44,540 bases of DNA. It comes from Jannaschia formosa (GTDB lineage: Bacteria; Pseudomonadota; Alphaproteobacteria; Rhodobacterales; Rhodobacteraceae). This document shows positions 33,231-40,519 of this stretch, piece after piece. The notes beneath the pieces were generated by a model. The model was given only the letters and a program-made list of their open reading frames with translations. It was not told the DNA's origin and made no database searches. The stretch lies in the NCBI RefSeq assembly GCF_003340555.1, contig NZ_QPLJ01000028.1:1-44540 (forward strand), given 5' to 3'. Numbering within the stretch: the stretch's first letter is position 1; each line of letters starts with the position of its first letter. Made by a program: the position numbers and the translations under genes.

Positions 33231-34117
33231 GTACTTGCATCCCCGAAGACCGCCGCATGACGGCGCGCGAAATCTTCCATCGGAACGGGCGTGATGTTTA
33301 GTGTCTCGGACAAGGCCGCATAATCGATACGGCTGGAAAGGATGCCGGGATTTGCATAGACGGCCTCGTAGAACGCCGCTGTGCTGTCGCCGCCGCCGCC
33401 GAAGGCGCTGTCCATGATGGCACCGAACTCCTTTGGCGGCATAGGGCGGAATGTGATCGTCCTGCCGAGGGCCTTGCCGAAGCGATCGGCGATATCCTCT
33501 CCCGTCAGTGTCTCGGGGCCGCAGATCTCGATCCGGTGGCCGCCTGCGGTCAACTGATCGAACGCGGCGACGACAAAGGCGGCGGCATCCTCGTGACTGA
33601 TCCATTGCAGGCGGACGCTGTTCGGGATCGGGTAGGCAAGGCTGTCCTTGGCGGCCACCTCGGGCGCAGTCCATGGGCCGAGCAGGTTCTCCATATAGAC
33701 GGCCGGTTGCAACGCCGCGAAATTCACCCCGCTCGCCTCCAGATGCGCGACGATCACGCGCCGCATGTCGATGCCGGGATTGCCGGTATCGACCGGCATG
33801 ATCGCGCCCGACGCGTTCCACACGATCCGCCGCACGCCCGCGCGCGCGGCAGCGTCGATGGCGTTGATCCCATATTCTGGCCTCGGATCGAGGAACGGCA
33901 CCAAAAGAAACACGCCCGCGACACCGGCACTGGCCCGTTCAAGGCTGTCGGGGTCCATCATGTCGCCGATGACGGGCTCAGCGCCGAGGGCGATCAGATC
34001 GGGGGCCCCTTCACCCTTGCGCAAGAGAATGCGGACGTCATGGCCCGCTGCGATCAGTTGGCGCGCGACAGGGCGGCCCTGGGCGCCGGTGGCACCGTAA
34101 ACGAGGATGTTGGTCAT
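33227..34117 (-). CDS. NmrA-like NAD(P)-binding protein
   Basis: 296 residues. The N-terminal 'ILVYGATGAQGRPVARQL' (GATGAQG at 8-14) is the glycine-rich Rossmann loop of atypical short-chain dehydrogenases of the NmrA/QOR2 type. 'RRIVWNASGAIMP' and 'LQPAVYMENLLGPW' match that family. It lacks the Tyr-x3-Lys catalytic pair, as NmrA-like sensors do, so it may bind NAD(P)H as a sensor or act as a quinone reductase. It is divergent from the HxlR regulator and in an operon with dsbA-like. Confidence 0.85.
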   Translation of the reverse strand: MTNILVYGATGAQGRPVARQLIAAGHDVRILLRKGEGAPDLIALGAEPVIGDMMDPDSLERASAGVAGVFLLVPFLDPRPEYGINAIDAAARAGVRRIVWNASGAIMPVDTGNPGIDMRRVIVAHLEASGVNFAALQPAVYMENLLGPWTAPEVAAKDSLAYPIPNSVRLQWISHEDAAAFVVAAFDQLTAGGHRIEICGPETLTGEDIADRFGKALGRTITFRPMPPKEFGAIMDSAFGGGGDSTAAFYEAVYANPGILSSRIDYAALSETLNITPVPMEDFARRHAAVFGDAST

Positions 34118-34214
34118 GAAATATCTCCGGTTTCATTGACAGCCCCGGAGGTATCCCTTTAGATGAATTCCACAAGTACGCTTTATTATCTTATATACTA
34201 CGGAAAAACATACC
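34118..34214. promoter_or_regulatory. Divergent HxlR/NmrA control region
   Basis: 97 bp between divergent genes. It is AT-rich for this window around 34165-34200. AGTA…TACT arms about 20 bp apart could form an HxlR-type operator, but this is a weak match. Confidence 0.4.
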
Positions 34215-34580
34215 ATGAAACATCCAGTCGCGACAGCGGACGCTCCTTTCACCGAAGACACTTGTCCGGTCACGCGCGCGGTGCGTGTCATCGGCGGGAA
34301 ATGGAAGCTCTTCATCGTCTACCACCTGATTGACGGCACACGCCGGTTCGGAGAATTGCAGCGCCTGCTGCCGGGCATCACCCAGCAGATGCTGACCGCC
34401 CAGTTGCGCGAACTTGAGGCGGACGGGCTTGTCCGCCGCAAGGTCTATGCCCAGGTGCCGCCAAAGGTTGAATACAGCCTCACCCCTGTCGGCAGGGCGC
34501 TGGAGCCGGTCACACGCGAACTGGCCACCTGGGGCGAAAAGGTTTCCCAACGGGCAAAGCCGGACGGAAAGGCGGTCTGA
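34215..34580 (+). CDS. HxlR-family transcriptional regulator
   Basis: 121 residues. Winged helix with 'CPVTRAVRVIGGKWKLFIVY' at 17-36, 'RRFGELQRLLPGITQQMLT' and 'VPPKVEYSLTPVGRAL', the standard HxlR core. C17 before the first helix is the usual redox-sensing Cys in HypR/YodB-like members. It probably represses the divergent nmrA-dsbA-like operon and is released by electrophiles or oxidants, which is inference from the family. Confidence 0.88.
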   Translation: MKHPVATADAPFTEDTCPVTRAVRVIGGKWKLFIVYHLIDGTRRFGELQRLLPGITQQMLTAQLRELEADGLVRRKVYAQVPPKVEYSLTPVGRALEPVTRELATWGEKVSQRAKPDGKAV

Positions 34581-34585
34581 CGCCC

Positions 34586-35248
34586 TTATGGAAGGAACAT
34601 CAGCCCGGGTATCAGAACGGCCCCGCTGACCAGAAGGATCATAACGCAAAAACCCATGATGTCGCGCGCCGACAGCCCGGCCACCGCCAGCGCGGGCAAA
34701 GCCCAGAATGGCTGGATCATGTTGGTCCAGGCATCCCCCCAGGCCACGGCCATGATAACCCGCGCCTCGTCGGCGCGGAGCGATCGTGCCGCTGCCATGA
34801 TGATCGGGCCTTGGATGGCCCATTGCCCGCCCCCAGACGGCACCACCAGATTGACGACGGCCGTCGACAGGAACGCAAGAAGCGGCATCATCGCGGCACT
34901 TGCGCCGGACACGAATGCATCCGTGAGCGTTGCCGCAAGGCCCGAGCCGACCATCATCCCCATCACGCCTGCGTAGAATGGGAACTGGATCAGAATTCCG
35001 CCGACCCCCTTCACCGCCCCTTTCAGCGCGTCGAGAAACGCTGCCGCTGAACCATGCAAGGCAAGCCCCAGGAACAGAAAGACGTAATTCACCGTGTCCA
35101 GGGTCAGTGAGAATACTCCGCCGACGATCTGCGAGGCGGTGTAGGACAGGCCAAAAAGTCCGATCAGGACACCAAGCCAACGCGCGTGTTCCAGCCGCGC
35201 TGCCGGTGACATTGGCTGTTGCCGCACGGGCTTAGGCTCCAGACCCAT
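34586..35248 (-). pseudogene. atoE: N-terminally truncated AtoE-like short-chain fatty acid transporter
   Basis: About 220 residues of the C-terminal half of AtoE: 'ARLEHARWLGVLIGLFGL', 'LNYVFLFLGLALHG', 'GILIQFPFYAGVMGMMVG', 'VNLVVPSGGGQWAIQGPI' and 'IQPFWALPALAVAG'. A full AtoE has about 440 residues; the first half is replaced by a 156-bp element beginning at 35249. The frame extends into that element (ATG 35344), which would yield a hybrid N-terminus, so a truncated membrane protein might still be made. Confidence 0.8.
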
Positions 35249-35404
35249 TAGCAGGCTGCTGAAAAAGGGCATGAACTCCAACAAAGTGTGCGGGACGGCC
35301 ACGGACGGAGACAAGATGTTGATTTCTAGTAGATTCTGAATCAACGTGATGTGCCGGCCCTACACCGGAAGACAAGCACCGGAGACTTTTTCAGCAGCCT
35401 GTTA
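35249..35404. mobile_element. 156-bp element with 19-bp inverted repeats
   Basis: Ends at 35249-35267 and 35386-35404 are inverted copies (18 of 19 match) of TAGCAGGCTGCTGAAAAAG. The interior has no transposase. The same terminal sequence ends the broken IS5-type element at 30131-30148. It therefore looks like a non-autonomous (MITE-like) derivative or an internally deleted IS. It interrupts atoE. Confidence 0.65.
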
Positions 35405-35463
35405 GCCGCCTAGCCTTTTCAGCCTGTTCATGATTCATGGCGGCCATCCTGGAGGGGGTGGCC

Positions 35464-36224
35464 ATGTCCGAGAACCTGTTCTGGCTGAGCGAGGCGCAGA
35501 TGGAGCGGCTGCGGCCGCATCTGCCCGACAAGGTCCGCGGCAAGCCGCGAGTGGGTAACGGCCGGGTGATCTCCGGCATCGTCCACGTGCTGCGGTCGGG
35601 GTGCCGGTGGGCGGACGCGCCGGCGGCCTACGGGCCGCGCAAGACCTTCCACAACCGGTGGCGCCGGTGGGCGGAGAAGGGCCATTGGGTGCGCATCTTC
35701 GAGGCCTTGGCCGATGCGGGCCGTCCACCCGCGCAGGTGCTCATCGACAGGTCCGCCGTCTCCGCCCACCGCTCGGCCAGCGGGGGAAAAGGGGGGAGGT
35801 CGCGCAAGGGATCGGGCGCTCGCGCGGGGGGCGCACGACCAGGCTCCACGCACTCGCGGACCGCTGGTGCCGCCCCGTCCGGCTGATGCTGACCGGCGGC
35901 AATGTCGCCGACTGCATCGCGGCCGAGGCGCTGCTGCGCAGGCTGCCGCCCGAGGCGCTCGTGGTGACCGGGGACAAGGGCTACGACAGCACCGCCGTGC
36001 GTGACCAGGTGAAAGGGCTCGGGGCCTTCCCCAACATCCCGCCGAAGCGGAACCGCAAGCGCCGCATCTTCTGGTGTCGCGACTTCTATCGCAATCGCAA
36101 CGCCATCGAGCGCATGTTCGGACGGCTCAAGGACTTCCGCCGCATCGCCACACGCTACGACCGCAGAGCCGACGTCTTCCTCTCCGCCGTCGCCCTCGCC
36201 GCAACCGTCACCTACTGGTTATGA
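35464..36224 (+). CDS. IS5-family transposase needing a -1 frameshift
   Basis: Two overlapping frames. The first (ATG 35464) reads 'FWLSEAQMERLRPHLPD', 'RWADAPAAYGPRKTFHNRW' and 'VLIDRSAVSAHRSASGG'. The second continues 'RRTTRLHALADR'-like and 'GDKGYDSTAVR', ending 'NAIERMFGRLKDFRRIATRY', the DDE core of the IS427-type IS5 branch. The switch is at about 35783-35796, which contains AAAAGGGGGG, a typical slippery tract for programmed -1 shifts. No other defect is seen, so the element may be active. The ATG at 35437 is an alternative start. Confidence 0.8.
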
Positions 36225-36231
36225 GTCTGGA

Positions 36232-36310
36232 GCCTAAGACGAGGATAGTTCTGCATTCGCTATTCCTTACGAGCTTTCCGCATGGGGTCCGACCCCCAAG
36301 CCGATCCACA
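36232..36310 (+). repeat. 79-bp imperfect repeat, copy 2
   Basis: Starts 7 bp after the IS5-family transposase stop and matches 15363-15441 at about 71 of 79 positions. It is probably the right end of this IS. Includes the GGGGTCCGACCCC palindrome. The following 36311-36556 carry no recognisable gene. Confidence 0.7.
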
Positions 36311-36556
36311 ACGGGGCGCGCGCCGCGCGGTCTCTCCGCAGGATCGCCTGCATCGAAAACCTTCACCGCGCCTCGGTTTTCTTCGCCATTGGCGTCATCC
36401 TGTCGGATTTCTTCACCCTGGCGGCGACTCTTGCGACCGCCAGCAGACCGATACTCCGGTCTCTTAGCCCTTCCTTAATCGAATCCGGCTTTCATCGCCC
36501 TCGGCAGAAGAGAAGCTGCTTCAGTAGACGTAACGAGTTCATGGTTGGTCCAACTC

Positions 36557-36988
36557 ATGTGTGACACCTGCGAAGGATATGGGCTCGTCTACGAGCTCGA
36601 TGATCTCCCGGGACGCAATCTCAGGATCGAGATATGCCCGGAAGGCTGCGAGCAGTCGGAGCGGCCTGGCCGGCTTCTGCGTGCTTCGGACAGGCTCTGG
36701 GAGCCCATCACGGATCCCGCCCCGTTCGACGCGCTGCGACGCCCCGGCACGCGCTATGTCAGTTTCGTCGCCCGCATGCTCCAGGAGAGACATGGCGGCG
36801 CGACGGTGCTCCATCTGCCTTCCGCACGCCGGGATCGGGAGCTCCGCCGGGGCAATCACGGCGCTATTACAGATATCCGCAGAGCGCCTGCGCGGCCCGC
36901 ATCGGATCCGCCATGTGACCGGTATCCGGCCAGACCACGCCGCAATCGGTCACCGGAACGAACGGTGTATCCGCGACTGTGGTACTAG
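36557..36988 (+). CDS. Small Cys-motif protein, possibly truncated
   Basis: 143 residues from the second Met at 36557. The N-terminus 'MCDTCEGYGLVYELDD' and then 'RIEICPEGCEQ' is a DnaJ-like or ribbon zinc-binding pattern (CxxC…CxxxC). Coding character is good to about residue 95, then becomes Arg/Pro-rich up to the stop, which overlaps the 3' end of the IS481 remnant. The real C-terminus may have been lost. Function unknown. Confidence 0.4.
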   Translation: MCDTCEGYGLVYELDDLPGRNLRIEICPEGCEQSERPGRLLRASDRLWEPITDPAPFDALRRPGTRYVSFVARMLQERHGGATVLHLPSARRDRELRRGNHGAITDIRRAPARPASDPPCDRYPARPRRNRSPERTVYPRLWY

Positions 36989-37734
36989 GTGTTCGGTCCC
37001 GTCATGTGGTGGCGCGGGTCGATTTTGAACCGCTCCCGCTCGTCGGTCCAGCATTTGACGACGTGCTCGTATGGCGTGAGGCCGCGTAGTGTCTTGAGCT
37101 GCCGGGCGAAGTTGTAGGCTGCGACGAAGTCGGCGAGATGGGTGCGGAGTTGGTCGTGGCTGCCGTAATGGTACCGCTTCACGTTCGGCCGTCGCCGATC
37201 CCCCGGATCGGCTTGGGGCCTCACCCTCCTTGATCGTCCGGTCATCCGCTCAACCTGCCCGTTAGGCCACGGATGGTTCCCCTTCGTCGGCCGGTGCTCG
37301 ATTCCGTGCTCGGCACAGGCGATCCTGAAGGCGTGGGCGAAGGCGTATTGGTCCCTCAGGCGATTGGTGAACTGGATGCCGTTGTCGATCAGAACCGTGT
37401 GGACGCGGTGGCGTTGGAACAGCCGATGCAGGGCGGACCGGCTGAGATGCGGGATCGAGGCTTGAAGCGCGTAGAGGCAATCGTCCAGCGGCAGCAGCGT
37501 ATGCCGACGGAACGCGACGCACATCGCCTCTTCCTCTGGGCTCAGAACGGAGGAGCGCACCTCCTTCGGATCCATCCGTGCGTCCTCGACGGTGGGCCGC
37601 TTGCGCCACTTCCGAACCGTCTTCTCGTTGAGCCCGTAGCGCCCGGCTAGCTCCGAGACCGAAGACTGCGATCGCTGTATCGCAGCTCAGACGGCGTGCG
37701 TGGTCGTGGCGCTCCCGTGCAGAACCAGGCCCAT
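36985..37734 (-). pseudogene. Broken IS481-family transposase
   Basis: ATG 37734 starts 'MGLVLHGSATTTHAV', then an in-frame TGA (a C-to-T change from the usual CGA), followed by 'AAIQRSQSSVSELAGRYGLN' and 'EKTVRKWRKRPTVEDARMDP'. 'RRHTLLPLDDCLYALQ' is followed by an internal deletion that joins 'LHRLFQRH' to 'RVHTVLIDNG', removing the first catalytic Asp region. A further single-base loss plus about 40 extra bases with a GCCGATCC-GGATCGGC hairpin (37194-37212) breaks the frame before 'VKRYHYGSHDQLRTHLADF'. It is beyond repair. Confidence 0.85.
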
Positions 37735-38270
37735 AGCGCGTCTCTCCTCAGATGATGGCAATCTGCCACTACACCACGGGACTGAACAGGCAGCCGGCTG
37801 ATGCGAGCCGGATGACAGCGGGAATGGAGCACAGGCTCGCGCCGTCGTTGCAATCGGGCGTCAGTGGTCGCCTTGCCAAGTCAAATGCTCTGACCGGTAT
37901 CGGCCCACAGCGGACCTTCATGTATTCCGCAGCAGAGGTCCGATCCGAGCCCAGACTAACGACCCTCCTCGAAAGTGGGTTCTCACTTGCAGCACAGCTT
38001 GTCTCAGCGAGGCCTGCCCGTAGCCGACCTTCGCTCCGCGCGCGGTGCCAGTTCGGAGCCAGCCCAACCGGTCGTTCGTCCGAGGTGCGGAAGATACTGT
38101 CCTTACTGTGCGAGAGGCGGAGAACGGGGCTTCGCCGCTTCAGCACCAACTTTCGGAGCAGCCAAATAGTGAAGCACCGGGAAGCGGCCTCTCCGGTCTC
38201 AGGCAGTCAATGCGGCGAGCCGGTAGCCGATCCCATTCAGAAGGCGTGGCCCCTCGCCCCCGAATTACTG
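37735..38270. other. Gene-free stretch
   Basis: About 535 bp. Long frames exist on both strands, but they have low coding bias and no start signals. It may be the leftover end of mobile elements. Confidence 0.4.
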
Positions 38271-38638
38271 CTACGGAGTGGCATCCAGCATTGATGAGGT
38301 GGCGTCCAGTGTTGCGCGAAGCAGCGTGGGCGTGACGGGCTTCGACAACAGACCTAGCGGCTCCAGAGCGGCGAGCTGCTCACGCATCATCCTGTCGAGA
38401 CTGCCGGACAGAAACGCGCAGCGGATTCCGAGGTCGCGGTAGAGATCGGCGGCGGCGTCCGTGCCGGAGGAGCCGTCGGCGAGGCGGATGTCCATCAGCA
38501 CGAGGGCTGGGCGGATGCGTCGTGCCTCTACGACGGCCTCGGCGGCCGTCCTGGCTGTGCTGACGACCTGGTGGCCGGCCGCCTCAACCTGCATCTCGAG
38601 ATCCAGGGCGATCGTAAGCGCTGTCTGAGCCCCATGAC
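38271..38638 (-). pseudogene. Response-regulator receiver domain lacking its N-terminus
   Basis: Reads 'LTIALDLEMQVEAAGHQVV', then 'PALVLMDIRLADGSSGTDAA' with the phospho-acceptor Asp, 'IRCAFLSGS' and 'LLSKPV', the last three blocks of a CheY-like fold. The first strand with the acidic pair ('VVEDE' type) is missing, since homology starts at about 38638, 15 bp from the divergent gene. A 107-residue product from Met 38594 would be unable to coordinate Mg2+. No output domain. Confidence 0.7.
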
Positions 38639-38653
38639 CCCGTCGAGGAGGCG

Positions 38654-39322
38654 GTGTATACCGAAGCCTTGACGTTGGGGGGCTATGGCGTGCGTCCGAT
38701 TCAGCATGCGCGGTCCAGCGCGCGAGGATTGCGAAGCTGGCGCGACGACCTGCCCGTGCACGAGTTCCTGGACGCGACGAAGTTCGCTTGCGCCGATCGT
38801 CGGCACAGGGCGGTCCTGCACCATGTCGATCTTGGCGCCGAGATCACCCGAGCGGCCTTTGCCGATCGCGACGGTGTCGACGCCATCGTGCAGGCTCATG
38901 TGAGAGAAGATCTCGGACGAGCTGCGACGCTGGCGGACTGGTTCACCTTGTGCGACCTGGATGCGATGCCGCAGCCGGTCGCCCGAAGGGTGGAGGGCGG
39001 AGCTGCCGGGGTCGCAGCCCGCGTCCTGCCGCGGTTGACCGGGGGCGCGGAACCCATGGTGGCATCGGTCTGCGCCTTCCTGTTCCGCCCCTGCGCGTTC
39101 CTGCCCGAGCGTCCTCGGGCAGCGCTTCCGCTCCTGATGAACTGTGCAGGTCCGATGATCGTTCGTCGCGTCTTCGGGCCGCCGGTCGAGCTTGATGACG
39201 GCGGGGTCGCCGATCCCGGCTGGATCGCGGAGGCCGCGATCTATACGGCGTTCGGGCGCATTCCCGATTTGGGCGAGGTGGTGCGCTGCTGGCGGGCGGA
39301 GCCGACGGGAGACGACCAATGA
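38654..39322 (+). CDS. DUF6915-like hypothetical protein
   Basis: 222 residues from GTG 38654 with GAGGAG close upstream (an in-frame GTG at 38690 is an alternative). 'VHEFLDATKFACADRRHRAV' followed by 'LHH' and later 'AHVREDLGRAATLADWF' fit the DUF6915 pattern (HEW-DxTK…FADxRHRAxxHH…HVxEDLG), recalled from memory. The conserved His/Asp could bind metal. The second half resembles nothing known. Overlaps the next gene by ATGA (39319-39322). The cassette at 7.5-12.2 kb likewise mixes DUF-type proteins with overlapping starts. Confidence 0.65.
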   Translation: MYTEALTLGGYGVRPIQHARSSARGLRSWRDDLPVHEFLDATKFACADRRHRAVLHHVDLGAEITRAAFADRDGVDAIVQAHVREDLGRAATLADWFTLCDLDAMPQPVARRVEGGAAGVAARVLPRLTGGAEPMVASVCAFLFRPCAFLPERPRAALPLLMNCAGPMIVRRVFGPPVELDDGGVADPGWIAEAAIYTAFGRIPDLGEVVRCWRAEPTGDDQ

Positions 39323-40482
39323 CTGGGTTCTCGATTGACGGCCGCAAGGCGAGTTTGGCCGATACCACCAAGCTTGAAGTCGTGGGGGATGAAGCGGCGG
39401 TAGCGGCTCTCGTGAAGATGCTCGATGCAGCGGCCGAGAGGGCCGAGGCGATCGGCCCGTCGCCCATCGTGCTCGCTGAATGCCCGCACAAGTTCAATGA
39501 TGCCTGGTATGATGACGTCTGGCATGCGGTCCAGTCGGGGATGACCTGGTGGGAGCAGTCGCAGTTCTTCGAGAACTACTCGCCGCCATATGTCGAGGAG
39601 CGCGGCCGGTTCGAGCCGGACACAGACACGGATGGCATACGGGCTGTCGGCGCCGAACTGGCGGGGGAGCGGATCGCGGCCCTGCGGGCCGTGCTGCGAG
39701 GACTGCAAGTCGACGGCTGGCGCGCCGCCATCGAGGCGGCGATTGCGCCGTCGCGGAACCTCTGCGCGCTCGTCGTCGAGCACGGACAGCGCTGGCTCGT
39801 GCTCGAGACGCCCAACGTCCATGACGCAGAGATTTTCGCCTGGGACAGAGACGGGCTGTTCACGGTCGGGACGACCGAGCGCTTCGATCAAGCAGCATGC
39901 AGTCTTGAACCGTTGCGCTTCGAGACCGTCGTGCGTGGTGCTCTGGATCGACTTTCGCCCGATGGCAGACGCTACTTCTTCCCGGAGGTCGTCGATGAGG
40001 ACGCTGCCGTGACCCTGCATCGACTTCTCTGGAATTCCGTTCGGCAGGTTCGCGCGGCCACTAAGAAGGCCGCCTCCCTCGTATCAAGAGCCGACCGTCA
40101 GTCGCCTCAGTCCTATTCGGAAGACCTTCGTCCCTACGAGGGCGAACTGCGCAAGCCGAAAGACGGCGTCTGGCCACCTTACCGGCCATCTCGTCGATTA
40201 CCCAGAGGCGAGGACGATCCTCCGCTGTCGGATCTCGCGAAGGGGCTCCACCTGGCGCTCGGCCCGCTGGAGGATGCCCGCTGGCGCGAGCTCTACGGAA
40301 AGGCCTTTGGGGAGGCGCTCGGCGGGCAGCAGACGCTCGCCTTGTTGGTCCTGCCGGACCGGGCCATGCTGATCCGTGACAATGCCATCCTGCTTCTCGA
40401 AGAGGACGGCCTGAAGCCGGTGGGCATCTGCCCGTCTTGGCTCGCCTTCAGGCCGGAGGCGGCGCACACGGTGTTCGAATGA
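39319..40482 (+). CDS. Unknown 387-residue protein, coupled to the DUF6915-like gene
   Basis: Start ATG 39319 overlaps the previous stop. The N-terminal part is acidic with 'WYDDVWHAVQSGMTWWEQSQ', the centre has a beta-rich stretch 'RWLVLETPNVHDAEIFAWDR', and the C-terminal part 'DLAKGLHLALGPLEDARWRE' and 'MLIRDNAILLLEEDGLKPVG'. No catalytic motif, signal or membrane segment is recognisable. High GC3 throughout and a clean frame argue that it is a real gene. Its stop is 12 bp before a hairpin at the edge of the IS66 element. Confidence 0.65.
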   Translation: MTGFSIDGRKASLADTTKLEVVGDEAAVAALVKMLDAAAERAEAIGPSPIVLAECPHKFNDAWYDDVWHAVQSGMTWWEQSQFFENYSPPYVEERGRFEPDTDTDGIRAVGAELAGERIAALRAVLRGLQVDGWRAAIEAAIAPSRNLCALVVEHGQRWLVLETPNVHDAEIFAWDRDGLFTVGTTERFDQAACSLEPLRFETVVRGALDRLSPDGRRYFFPEVVDEDAAVTLHRLLWNSVRQVRAATKKAASLVSRADRQSPQSYSEDLRPYEGELRKPKDGVWPPYRPSRRLPRGEDDPPLSDLAKGLHLALGPLEDARWRELYGKAFGEALGGQQTLALLVLPDRAMLIRDNAILLLEEDGLKPVGICPSWLAFRPEAAHTVFE

Positions 40483-40493
40483 TTCGATCGTTC

Positions 40494-40519
40494 GCAGCCT
40501 AGACTGCGGTCTAGGCTGC
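40494..40519. terminator. Bidirectional hairpin at gene/IS66 junction
   Basis: GCAGCCTAGAC (40494-40504), loop TGCG, and GTCTAGGCTGC (40509-40519) form a perfect 11-bp stem. It lies just after the stop of the plus-strand gene and spans the tnpC stop. No T-tract, so terminator function is uncertain. Confidence 0.45.

Noticed and set aside
37752-38294. 180-codon plus-strand frame
   Set aside because: Low coding bias, no ribosome-binding site and no recognisable content.
38528-39319. 263-codon minus-strand frame
   Set aside because: Antisense shadow of the DUF6915-like gene, whose frame has family motifs and an ATGA overlap.
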